Program-made: the position numbers and the translations under genes
Shown: one piece after another, positions 33,809 to 45,500 of the stretch
Numbering within the stretch: position 1 is the stretch's first letter
How the letters are laid out: each line of letters starts with the position of its first letter
Assembly: GCA_015039365.1 (NCBI GenBank)
Contig: WION01000220.1
Span: 1 to 64,000, forward strand
Length of the DNA stretch: 64,000 bases
Direction of reading: 5' to 3'
Origin: Amanita rubescens
Lineage: Eukaryota; Basidiomycota; Agaricomycetes; Agaricales; Amanitaceae
The notes under the pieces: model-generated
Told to the model about the DNA's origin: nothing
What the model saw: only the letters and a program-made list of their open reading frames with translations
Database searches by the model: none

Positions 33809-36215
33809 CTACGACGTTTGTATCAGCACGCCAGCTCGAATGGCAATAAGAACCGGACCACACACATAGGGGTTTTGAGGGGCAGGCTGAGACTCCGATT
33901 GCGTAGGCGCGGTAGGAGATGAAGGCGAGGAAAGTATCGTGAGTTCGCTTGTCTGTGGAGACTTTTGAGTGACGGGATGGGAAGACTTGTGGCTTGTATA
34001 GAACCAGACAAAAAATGTTGCGATGGTTGTTCCCAGAGCAACACCTCCGATCACGACGCCTGCGATCGCGCCGGCATCGGTTTTAAATGACTGAGAACAC
34101 CATTTTCAGCCCATAATCTTAAGACTATGCCTTGTTTTCATGGCACAGTTGTCTTAGACTTTCCCCTTGGGTTTTTGCATAGCTATTAGTCTAAGCCTAC
34201 AGTAGTCCAACTCGCATGATAGTCTTAGCCTATTACATTGATAATGATTAGGTGATAGACTGTCTTGGCCACAAAGTGATGTAAGTCTACCAGCAAAATC
34301 AAAGACGACCAACTTTCGCATCCACGTTTACGGTAGCGAGCCTAGTATAAAAGATGTGATTAGCCCATTCAGGGTTCTGGCGCAATGACGTACCACCCGG
34401 CCGTGCACGGGGTTTCGTTAGCCTCACCGGGTATGGAATAGGCTCAGTACGCACTTGAGTGGGTGGCGGGGGGTGTGGTTCAGACCCTAGAGCTTTTTTG
34501 GGCTGTTTGGGGTGCGCGGAGCTTTGTTAACCTCGCTGGGCATGGAATGGACATGGTGCATACCTGGGTGGGCAGCGGTGGGGGGTTTCGGGGCGCATTG
34601 GGTCACACACGAGGCACTGTTTGCGCGGGACTTTGTTAGCCTCGGTGGGTATTGGGATGGATGCGGTACGCACCTGGGCAGCGGGGGAGCGGTTTGGGTG
34701 GCAGCCTCTTGGGTGCGGGCGTAGGATGATACATTCCTGGGTGAGCGGCGGGATGGGAGCGAGAAGGTGGTGGTGGCAGACTGAGAGAAACGCGAAGCAC
34801 AAAGGACAACTGATTGGTGTCACATGTCACATATCACACTTGCGATAGTTCTCTGACTCCGAGTCCACACCTGAACATCGCATCAAACGAAGCCCCGCGC
34901 GCCTCATACTCTCCTACCGCCCTTCAACAAAGCCCAAAACAGCCCACTGCAATGATCCAGGTGCATACAGCACCCACCCCTTCCCTGCTGCGATGCTAAC
35001 AAAGTCCTGCGCACCCCAAACAGGCCACTGCCACGAACAAAGCCTCAAGCTGCTCCCACTGCTGTCCAGGTGCGTACCACGTCTATCACAGGCCCAGTGA
35101 GGCTAACAAAGATTCGCACACCCCAAACAGCCCACTGTGTGTGATCAAACGCATGCTGAAACCGCCCACCACTGCCCACCGCTGCCCACCAAGCCTCGTG
35201 TACCCTAAAACCTTGCACTCCCGGAAGCCCCACACCACCCACCAACCCTTCTGTGTACATCACCCATCCGGCCTGCTGTAATCAACTGTACCTTACACAT
35301 AGCCCAAGACTGTAAATAAATATATTATAAGTATAGTAGGCTAAGACTACCAGCTATATACTATTCACGTAGCCAAAAACATAGGCTAAGTCTGATATCG
35401 GAATACGGGGCTAATCTTAGATCATTGTTCCGTAAATTTACGGGTGGTCTTGAGACTACCAACTGATATCACCGCTGAGAAGAGGAGTTCACTGTCGATA
35501 ATGTTGACGTTGGGGTAGTCGGCGATGATATTGGTGTTGATACCGAGGGCGGAGCCGATGACGTTGACTTTGATGATGTGCGTGCTGATGTTGATGGTAA
35601 GGAACGGAGCGTGACATGGACGCTATGCGGGAGCAGATACGATCAACACCCAAATTGAGCAGTTGCAAATGCAGCTCTCGTCTGATTGGGCTCAAGGGCT
35701 GTCTGATGAGCCGCCACCCGCGTATTATTGATCGTCATGGACGTTTTTACATGTCGTTTTCGCTTCAGAGTCCATCTCTACTATTCTTCGTGCGTACATG
35801 AAGCGGCTGATACCCTGGTGGAAAAGGCACAAGTGTTACGGGTTCACTTGCCAAGCGAAATGCAGGTAAGCGGGTTATGCTACGTTGATCGCGTAAGATG
35901 TCTTCGAAGGGGCCCGAATTTGCATTATAAATAGAATTTTGGCACGGCAGGTCGTTATTGCTCACTGTAACGTCATCGCTCTGGTGTGGTGGCCGATTGA
36001 AGGAGGTGTCAAGGACTGAGGCAATGAGCCTCCTCTGCTTATGTCGGAATCGGAATATGAGCCCTCCGGACCATACCGAGGGCTCCCAATGGGGTGGTAG
36101 ACCGGTTCTTGACCTGTTGTAAGGTCACCGTAGGTGCGAGTCGTCGACACTGATATTGACAAGGCGTGCCTGGGTCATGCAGACCAAGAAAAGAGCGAGT
36201 AATGCAAGGAAGGCT
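33809..36215 (-). pseudogene. Single-pass membrane protein gene of the VN-DD-TYGD type, split by a 1.38-kb element
   Basis: Leftward order: a signal-peptide-like helix (AFLALLALFLVCMTQA) near 36170-36215; RLVNISVDDS; then, one frame over, TYGDLTTGQEPVYHPIGSPR; a Thr/Ser/Pro-rich stalk (SSPTTPTSTLSTVNSSSQ) ending at 35475; and, beyond an inserted element, SFKTDAGAIAGVVIGGVALG, a transmembrane helix, and a short cytosolic tail ending at 33809. The layout (ectodomain, Ser/Thr stalk, single helix, tail) fits the same family as the remnant at 21402-21880. It carries an apparent frameshift between the DDS and TYGD blocks, besides the insertion. Exon borders in 35500-35960 are unclear. Confidence 0.6.
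34098..35474. mobile_element. 1377-bp fold-back / MITE-like DNA element with 7-bp target duplication
   Basis: The direct repeat CTGAGAA flanks it at 34091-34097 and 35475-35481. Its ends form an imperfect inverted repeat of about 30 bp (left end with TTTTCAG and AATCTTAAGACTA; right end reversed with TATCAG and AGTCTCAAGACCA). Inside both ends, several copies of TAGTCTTAGCCTA-like units point inward. The middle is GC-rich and also arranged as inverted, partly tandem units (TTTGGGGTGCGCGGAGCTTTG on the left, the reverse near 34995-35030). No transposase is encoded. The ends and duplication length suggest a non-autonomous DNA transposon; the superfamily is uncertain. Confidence 0.75.
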
Positions 36216-36371
36216 TGTCTTGACCCAGATATGCATCTATCGTGGTAGAAGTTTTCATAGTTAGGAGCGCTGTTCACGGACGCCGCCGCGCTGCCACGCT
36301 GCCGTGACTCGGGTTCTGCGGGGATAGCTTACGTTTAGATCCCAAGTATATTCAAACGATAACTCGTTTCG
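36216..36371. other. Spacer
   Basis: Short upstream flank of the broken membrane-protein gene; nothing recognised. Confidence 0.3.
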
Positions 36372-36939
36372 CTAGTACTCGCACTTTCTCCTCTTCATCC
36401 ACGTGAGGGATTTTGCTATTGCCCGTCTTGCACGTCCGATATAACGCCGGGGCGGACCAGAATTGCGACGCTCAGCTTCCCCATATTCACGAGCCCAACG
36501 CGACTCGATCCGCCGACTTCTCTGTTGTTTTGGTTTATTTACAGCGATTCTCTCCCACACGTGTCTGGCCATGCCTGTCCCTTGATGAGCTTCTCTTGAA
36601 TACCCGCTGTTGCGTCGGAAAGGAGGATATTGATTTAGGAACAAGGAAGAAGGTGCGATTCCTTTCATTTCATTTGCCCTATCTTTGACACACCGAGTCA
36701 TCTACTAAGGGACAAGCCATCCCGTATGTCGAGCCATGATGAATATCCATGAAATGCGGGTATTGTTCCACCGTGTGCAATGTATCCACAATTGATCATA
36801 CTACAGATCCTTTGCCGAATCCAACGTTCTCGGCGCTTTCCTGGTTTCGCATCATCTCCTCCTTTATCACTTGCAGGATCTCGTTTGTCATTTTCTCGGT
36901 TGATCCTCCTAGTGCCCTCATCCCTGTGCGCCTGTCCAT
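36372..36939 (-). CDS. Candidate small gene, unknown, basic C-terminus
   Basis: Two leftward coding-like pieces are present. The first (from ATG 36939) reads MDRRTGMRALGGSTEKMTNE then ILQVIKEEMMRNQE, with a possible donor after GFGK. The second ends at 36372 and is strongly basic, with ARHVWERIAVNKPKQQRSRR, AREYGEAERRNSGPPRRY and KRRKCEY. I do not recognise the product, and the splice between the pieces is unproven. Composition and the long open 3' frame are the only support. Confidence 0.3.
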
Positions 36940-37882
36940 TGTCTGAGCTTGAGGAATGTCGCTGTCATGGGACGCGGCAGCGTACGCATTATTAAAAGGC
37001 CACCGGACGTCACATGGGTGTCGATGTGCACATGGAACGCGATCGCTGACGCCCCGAAACGGTAAGATTTTCAATCGGTTCTGCACGAGAGGTTTCGATT
37101 ACGCTCCTATCCTACTCTTCAAGCCACGTCCAACCTTTCCTCGTATTACGTCTCACCACGTTTAGGATGTGCGTATTATCTTGACGTGAATTTGGTAGAC
37201 CAATCACCTCGAGTTTCACTAAAAGCCTCGGACCGCAAAATGCCTGGACAATGTAATTCGACCACACGATAAACATTATGTTTTACATTTCCTTATTCCG
37301 TTCATTCTCTCTAGTTGACTATATCGCCGTTTCTGTCACTAACAGGCTTCTAGACATTGTCCCGTGGGCCTCAATCTGCGCAAGTTGATAATTCGTGCTC
37401 TCGGCTCTTCTTTCAGAGGGGAGAGGACTCTACATAACGTCGTCGTAGTCGATGTCTTCAGCAACTCGACAGTACTAAGGAACTTCCCGATGCGCAGGTG
37501 ACTCTCGGAGTTTTGCATTTTTTTTACGCTGGAGGGCTACATTTTTCGATGCATCAGGAACGTCAACCTAGGTAGTGTGTGTATTGTCCACGTCGAATGA
37601 ATGAAATGATTTTTCGTTTGGTGCGAGCTCATACCTTTCCGAAGGCCATAATGCTTATATCATGAATTTAGCTACTAGATGAACCCCAGCACTTAGTGAG
37701 CGCTCGTTTCCAATACTCCGTGACTGTATGCGCTATGCGAGCGCATTATGTCCATTATCGCGATTCAGTTGTGCTTTTGTCTGCGGTGGAAGTTTAGGTA
37801 CAAACTAGTCCTACGGCACAAGCACACATTATTCGACGTAAAACTGTGCTGAATATAAAGTTTTTCCACTTGTCACCATACT
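36940..37882. other. Intergenic, no gene recognised
   Basis: Nearly 1 kb, AT-rich towards 37900. No gene, RNA or repeat is visible to me. Confidence 0.4.
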
Positions 37883-38350
37883 CTAATGATTAGAATCTGG
37901 CTTTTCATCATAGGGCGGTGGTACTTTTTCAACAAAATATCTTCCGTATTTGACTTCGATTTTAATGTAATTGCCAGCCTGGGACTTGGGCTGCAAGGAG
38001 TGGTGATTAAGGCGCATCAAAATCAAATAAAAGGTTGCCACTGACGGATGTTTGACGCCACACGCCTTCTAATAGATATCCACCATGTTTTTCCAATGTA
38101 GATAATGGAAGCTTCGCCGGACGCCAATTCGGCGCGGAACGGGGCGGCGGCGGAGTACCATCGTCGTATAGAACCGCGGTGATAGAATTCTCGTCCCCCT
38201 CGAAGGTCAAACTAGAAGGTTTTGTTCTCTTCGGTTCCTTGTCACCTTACGTGAGATAGCAAGAACATGAGCTAAAAGTAATGAGATTTACCGTCTGCAA
38301 AATATCAGCATGGTGAGAGCTACGAGGAACAATAACGCACTAGTATCCAT
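37883..38350 (-). CDS. Candidate small secreted or membrane-anchored protein, unknown
   Basis: Starts MDTSALLFLVALTMLIFC (signal peptide or anchor) at 38350. A second exon reads LTFEGDENSITAVLYDDGTP, PPPRSAPNWRPAKLPL and KHGGYLLEGVWRQTS. A clean 61-nt intron (GTCAGT...TTGCAG) then leads to PKSQAGNYIKIEVKYGRYFV and EKVPPPYDEKPDSNH, ending at 37883. The first intron does not restore phase with the obvious GTAAAT donor and AAG acceptor, so the N-terminus may be mis-modelled or the gene frameshifted. Pro-rich PPPPR and PPPY motifs are visible. No family assigned. Confidence 0.4.
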
Positions 38351-38649
38351 TTTGTATCATGTAGGAAGCCTGTCCGTGCAAGTAGTGTCTCGGTCAACCT
38401 CTTTTCCAGGGGAAGCGCCGTCACAAATGTGGCAAGCAGGAATAAAAGTAGTGGATATGAGAATAACATGATGGGAGTGATGCGGGACAGCAATGGGGAG
38501 ACCAGCTCTGAGGTGGGTTGGGAAATCGCGCCAATTTATACCGTTGGCTGCTGGACACGTGGCGTGCCATCAACAAAAGGTCTCGGTGATTGCCAAGAGA
38601 GTATAATCGGCTAATCGTGATTATGACCGATTTCAATCAAGGTCGACCG

Positions 38650-39354
38650 TGTTGAACTTATAATATACGATATACATACAGTATATAGTAAATATAAGTG
38701 ATATCATTAGTTTACACTAACTAATGTAATAACGCTCAGTTACTTACTCGTCTCTCAACCAATCATAATAGTGGATGATTGAGTGTGAGATAATATATTG
38801 ACATGAGAATATATTCGACATATTCTCATACTCATCTACCAATCATAATAGTGGATGATTGATGATGAGAACATATTCTGACATGAGAATATCCTGGAGA
38901 TATTCTCATAAGATCATCCAATCATAATAGTGGAACTATTGATGATGTGAATATATGTTGACATGAGAATAGAAGACATATATACGTTATGGTTATCGAC
39001 CTATCACATTGAAGATTGATAATGTGATGAGTCAGTCAATATAATTGATGAGTCAAGTGCTGCGCAAAGCTATGCATTGCTGTACAATAGCTGTGCATTG
39101 CTGTGGAATGACACCTTATGAGTCAAATACCTTTGACTCATACTGATAAGACTCTTTGTACTTATTTGTAGTTTAGTAGTATATAAACTGTACTCTAGTA
39201 GCGTCAATCCCTATCCTATTATCCTCTCTACTGTCTACTGTTGAGCCCCAGCTCCAGTAAGCTCTTAACAACTCCACACCACACTCGGTAAGTAGTACAT
39301 TCCATGTACTAAACTGCGCTGCTCGCTAGGGACTTGTTACCCCTAGTTTCAACA
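38650..39354 (+). repeat. Solo LTR of the copia element
   Basis: The 705-bp stretch begins TGTTGAACTTATAATATACG and ends CCCCTAGTTTCAACA, the same as the two LTRs of the complete copia element but in the opposite orientation. It is bounded by the perfect 5-bp target duplication GACCG (38645-38649 and 39355-39359). Inside lie three ~80-bp tandem units each starting CCAATCATAATAGTGGA (near 38759, 38839 and 38918) with ATGAGAATAT/ATATTCTCAT stems. The internal region was lost by LTR-LTR recombination. Confidence 0.93.
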
Positions 39355-39555
39355 GACCGGACTCAGATTAGTCATGTAGATTATAATAGATTGCAATTGC
39401 ATAGTTGTCACACCGTAAACAGGCAACACTATTATATTTGACTACACGTAGATTACAATGTATATAACTAGAGTTCAAAATCACAAGAAAGGTTGTAAGT
39501 GCGAAACGACTATTCGATAGCAAGAAAGGGGCGCCAACATGCAAGAAAACCGAAG

Positions 39556-42500
39556 CTAGAGGCCGTTGTCTTCATCATCGGCGTCATAGCCGTCGTCGCT
39601 CTCGAGGTTACTATGTCGATCACCGGAGCGAGGCGTATAGACGCTATCGCTATCCTCTGCATCGGCATCGTAGCCTTCATCGTGCTCGATGGTGGTGCAG
39701 TATGGAGTACTGAACTGCGAAGCATCGGAGTTGGTATCGGTATCGGTATCGCAACCGTCATTATCGCGTTCGACGTCGGCACTCTTCTTGTTACTGAACC
39801 GTACTATGTCCGTGTTGTGAGGAAGATGGGGCGCGGACGCGTTTTCTGCGTGTAAAAGAGCTGGAGTGTTGAGTCCGCCAGACGAGGACGAATGGAGGAC
39901 AGGCTATGATACCGTTAGCAAACTGACAGAAAACCAGAAACTCTAGTACTCACCGGGGAACCGTTACCGTGATTTTTTGTTTCCGCCGTTCTCTCGACTC
40001 GTACCTCCCCACGCATGCGCCCGAAGTCTGTGACCGTAAGAAAATTGATGTTACGAACTCGTTAATCTCAACTTAAGTTGCAGCGGCAACTCTAGTCACG
40101 ATTACAAGTCTTAAGTCAAACGTTAAGATTATAAGTTCAATTCTAAGTCAAGACGTTGACTTAGGATCTGAGGACGATTGTGGTAGATGAGTTAAGAGTA
40201 AGGTTATATTGCCAGACGACAATAAACAGCTAAGTCGAACTTAGGGTTCGACTCTAGAATACATGCAGTATTTATACTAGCAAGTACAACGAGACGTACT
40301 AATTAATGAACAATGGTAAGTACAGAAGTAAGTATAAGGACGGTGTCATATGTGGAACAAGGGATGGTATAAACAAGTAAACGAGTTAGTCCATATGAAT
40401 CGAGCATAAGGGGAGCGACGAATAAGGTATGCATAAAGAAAATAAACATGTCCGACGTATCATGTAAGCATAATGCGGGAGTCCGTACCGTGTTGTAACA
40501 CTAGCTCTCCCCTACGTTGTTGACCGCAACAACAAAACGTTCAGGTGTTCATGTTGTGCATGGCGTTGTCGTCGTGCTGATAGCCGTAGTCGCCATAAAG
40601 GCCGCATGCGTCGTCGTCGGCTCCGTCGCACTGTCGTCCATTGACACATGCCTGACACTGTGATGCGTGGTGTGCCTTCTTCTTTCCCTTCTTCTTCGGC
40701 TGATGAGGGCGGCGGCTAGTGGAAGCGGGGGTATTGGCGGTATCTGTGGTAGCTCGAGAACGTCCTTTCTTCTTAGTGGAAGGACCGGGCGTCGGATCGT
40801 GTCGGCGCGTGGGAGCGTGTGTAGATAAAGTAGACACAGGAGGAACTGTAGTAGCGAGATGGTGATCCTCAGAGGCATGTTTACCTCGGCAGTGAATGCA
40901 GCGGTTGTAGCGGTGGGGGCATTGGTTGGCGGCATTAGTCATACTGCGGGTCGTAGGTCGTCGAGAAGGTGGAGAGTCGTTTCGTCGAGAAGTGGGGACA
41001 GGAATATTCCAGACTCCGTGGCGAATAACGGTGGTGGTTGGGGGTGATGCGGATCGAGGAGGAGGAGGAGCCTTCTTATCTCGTTTCAGTTCTTCCTCAA
41101 TGAGATCGCCTGTTGTACGGATTCGGCGATGAAGATCGAGATCGCTGATCGCATTATTGATCTGCGCAATGTGGTCGCTAGTGAGTTGATGCAGGGGAAC
41201 TCCATCTGCGAATTCGGCTGTGGTCCATTCCGTGTCTCCTTGGATACTGGACAAGAGATCTCGGATCTTTCCGGTGAGGCACCAGATTTCTCTTGATTTA
41301 CGATCTGTCTCCATAATGCATCTAGTTGCTCGGTGTCGTCGGGTGTAGCTTCGGTAGCGCGAAACCAATGGTTGACGGCGATGCGGTTATTCTGATCGTG
41401 AGGCTGTATTTTTAGTCCAAACCTTTGATCGTCTATACTTTCTATAGCAAGGATGATATAGCGTTCGACGTCAGCTGTGAGAAGTCGTCGTAATAGATCT
41501 ATCGCCAGTTGATCTAGGTTTCCTCCTTTCGGATGAACGTCTTCCCAGTATAGTGACGTAACGTTCACAAACGTTTCGATTAGGTCGGCACAGTGATAGT
41601 TATACTGATCTCGGGCTTGACCGGCAAGGGTAGTGGCGGTTCGGAAATCCATGAGGAGTCGCCAGACTCGAGCTATCCTTTCTTGGTCAAAAACGTCGAC
41701 CTGTAGTCTAGCGGCGTTACAGATCAGAGTGACGCGGTCTCTAACCTTGGTGTAAGTAGTAATTCCGTGATAACTGAGATAGAGATCGGGGGTGGTTCGT
41801 ATGATGGAGCCAGCCATATCGCGGTTAGTCCCATCTGTACCGTGACTCTGGTTGTTGCCTCAAATAGGTTCGTTATGAGATTGAGTCGAAGTGTGACTGG
41901 CAAGTGCCGTCTCTCTATGTAAGGTAACGCTAATGTCTTCAGCATTTCTAGGTGGGATCGGTCGGCTATTGCGATCTTCCGTAATTCGTCCAGGTACAGC
42001 CAGAGTTTCTGATGTTCCGTGGTGGGTTTCCTGGGTTTCGGTGGGAGTGATCGGGATCGTCTGAGACGAGGTTTGATCGGGAGGTCTGTGGGAAACATCA
42101 ACGAAGTCGTTCGGGTCAGCGTCTTCTTTGTCGGTGTCGGTGGTATGAAGAACGAGTCGAGGTCGGTGGGGTTCAGCGGAAGTGGTGAATTGGGTGTCGG
42201 TGGTCTCTCCAGCATAAAATTCGGACCAGGGGAAGCGTTGAACGGCGTCGGTGGTGTCGTTTCCATTCTGCATAGTAACTTGGTATGTGGATGTCATCTC
42301 AGAGTTTCCTTCATCTTTTATATTCTAGAAGGAGGTCTTCCATATGCGTCAAGTTATTTTCTGGTTCCCATGTGTTTTCGCTGGTATCATAGCCTTTCCA
42401 CTTTACAAGAAATTGTAATTTCCCTCTAAACTTGCGATGTGCAAGCAGTGCTTCTACTTCGTATTCTTGTTCTCCTTCGATCAGATCGGGAGGGGGCCTT

Positions 42501-45500
42501 GTTTCCATTGTTCCATGAAAGGAGGTTTCTTTGAACGGCGTTAGTAAGGCGGCGTGGAATACGTTATGAATTTTCCATTGTCTTGGTAGCGTGAGACGAT
42601 ATGTCACTGGTCCTAAGACTTCTTTAATGGAAAAGGGACCTTCTCGTTTAGGTGCGAGCTTTCTGCTCTGATAAGGAATCTTCAGGTTCCTAGACTCTAG
42701 CCATACTTTGTCGTTGACTTTGAATGGTTTAGTCTTTCTCGTTGTTCTCTCCATCATCTTAGCTCGTGCTAGATCATGTGCGGCGAGTGCTTCTTCTCGT
42801 GCGCGGAACAAGGAGTTGATGCGGTTATCGGCGGTTGGTGTGTTTGTCTTATTCGAGACAAGGGGAAGTGCAACCGGGGATGTTCCATACATCAATTGAA
42901 AGGGCGATTGTTTCAATGCTTCATGAGTGCGTGAATTATGTGCGAATTGTGCTATTGGTATCATCTTGTTCCAGGTATCTGGTTCATAGGCACAGAATAT
43001 TCGGAGATAAGCTTCTAATTCGGCGTTATATCGCTCCGTTTGTCCATCAGTCTGTGGATGGAAGGCGGTACTCATTTTATGTTTGATCTTTAATGAGTCC
43101 ATTATGCCGTTAAAGACATGTGATGCGAACTGTGGTCCTCGATCGGAGATCATGATGTCGGGTAAACCGAAGTTTTTGAATACATTCCGAATGTAGAGGT
43201 CGGCGGTTTCGTCGGCGGTAATAGTTTTATTACAGGGCATGAGAATTACTCCCTTTGTAAGTCCTTGATCGACCACGATAAAGATAGAATCAAAGCCGTT
43301 ACTTGTGGGTAAATCGGTTATGAAATCCATAGTTATTTGTTGAAAGGGTTGGTGTGCGTGAGACTTGATTGGCATCAGAGGTGCGGCAGTAGGGTGTGTA
43401 TTTGATTTCATTTGTTGACATGCCGTGCATCCGTCAATGAACTGTTTAACCATTTTAGACATTAATGGCCACCAGTAATATTCCTTTAATAAGGCGAGTG
43501 TTTTGAAGAAACCGGGGTGTCCGCTTGTTGGTGATTCATGAAAATCTCTAATAATATCTCGGCGAAGATCGGCGTCAGGGGGAATAAAGGATTTCCCTTT
43601 GTACAGGATTAATTCATCGTCAAGGGTCCAATCAGAAAGGGCAGTGCGTAAAGGTGGTGTTCCTTTTTCTTTTAGACATTTCTTGATTGATTGAGCAAAT
43701 TCGTCTTTGACAGTTATTTCTATTGCTCTGTCACGGAGATCTTCGGCGATTGTGCAAACAAAGAGTTCTTTTGGGAGCATCGTTATTAACTCTTCTGGTT
43801 CGTCTTTTGTCATATGATCGGGTCGGCGGGATAGGGCGTCTGCTATTATTAGTTTTGCTCCGGGGACGTGGGTTAATTTAATATTAAATCGAGATAAGTC
43901 GTTCCACCATCGTGCTTGGCGGTTCGTAAGACGTTGTGGTTCTCGATAGTAGAGTAGATTCTTGTGGTCGCAGTGAATAATGACAGGGTGTTCTGCTCCT
44001 TCAAGTAAGTATCTCCATTCGTTGTAAAGAGCGTAGTAGATGGCGAATAATTCTCGGTCATAGATTTGCCATCGTGTTTCAGTCGGTGTTAGAGCGTGCG
44101 ATAGGTATCCACATGGGTGTAAATCGCCATTGTCATCTTTCTGCATGAGAACTGCTCCGATAGCACGGTCTGATGCATCCGTTTGTAGAATAAAGGGTTT
44201 GTTAACATTGGGCATCATTAAGACAGGTGCGGATGTGAAGCGTTCTTTTAATAGATCAAATGCGACTTGGCATTCTGCGGTCCATGTCCATAATTTGTTT
44301 TTCTTCGTTAGGTCGTGCAGGGGTCGTGCAAGGTGGGCGAATCCGAAAATAAACCTTCGATAGTAATTTCCGAATCCTAAAAAGGATCTAACTTGTTTGA
44401 CGGTAGAAGGGGTTGGCCAGTCCCTGATTCCGGCAAGTTTGATCGGGTCCATTTTTATTGTATTTTTGGATATGACGGTGCCCAGAAAATCAACTTCTTT
44501 GGCAGCAAATTTACACTTTTCAAGCTTGAGGTAAAGATCGTGTTTCTGTAATCGTTCAAGTACTTGTTTTGTTCGAATCTCGAGTTCTTCTTTAGTGTGC
44601 GCGTGTATTAGCATGTCATCCATGTAGATGACGAGCCATCCTTTTTCTGTAAAATCCCTAAAATAATCGTCCATCATAGCTTGAAACGTTGCTGGTGAAT
44701 TTCGTAATCCAAAGAACATGACATTAGGTTCAAATAAACCTCGATTGGTGATAAAGGCAGCTTTCCATCTGTCAGATTCCTTGATTTGAACGTTATTATA
44801 TCCCCATCGGATATCCAGTTTCGTGAAGTATTCCGAATCTTTGAGTTTGATCATAAGATCGGAGATAAGAGGTAGTGGATATGCGTTTGGTTTAGTATAT
44901 TTGTTCAAATATCGATAATCTTGGCAGGGTCGTAATTTTTGTGCTTCTTTCTTTTCTACGAAGAAGAAAGGTGATGCCTGCGGTGATTTCGATGGTCTGA
45001 TGTAGCCTTTTTCGACATGTTCTTTAATCCATTCATCCAGTGTGTTCTGCTGTTTTGGAGATAAGGGATAGATTTTTCCTCTTTTTGGTATGAAATCATC
45101 GCGAAGTTCTATTTGGTGATCCCAGGATCGGCTTTCTGGGAATCGTTCACTTGCTTTTTTCTCGAATACATCTTTCCATGCCGAGTATTCAGGAGGGAGC
45201 GTGTAAACCTCCTCTGTTTGATGGTATTTGTGTTCCATTTGTTGAGCTGGTGTATATCGTGCGATAGTTACTTGGTCGTATTCGTCTTCTGACCAGCTTC
45301 CTATATCCTCAAATGTACGCGTGTTCCATCCGTGATCTGTCGTCTGTGATCCTTTGTGTGACATCAAATATCCGATGATGAGATCTTCTTCCCATTCAGG
45401 CATAGCTATTCTGTCAATCTGTTGACAGATGCTCCGAAGTGATGCCTTGATCTTGTCCTGTTCAGAGTCTCGGAACTCTAGAGTCTTTTCTCTCCAATTT

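Noticed and set aside
34512..35263. Gly/Trp/His-rich open frames
   Set aside because: They come from the GC-rich inverted and tandem repeats of the fold-back element.
39499..39855. Forward 118-codon frame rich in Ile/Val/Ala that looks like a membrane protein
   Set aside because: It is the antisense of the acidic Asp/Asn/Ser exon of the leftward small gene; reading GAC/GAT repeats backwards gives GTC/ATC hydrophobic codons.
40541..42297. An envelope gene for the Ty3 element
   Set aside because: No signal peptide, transmembrane helix or furin-like site is visible in any of the three frames.
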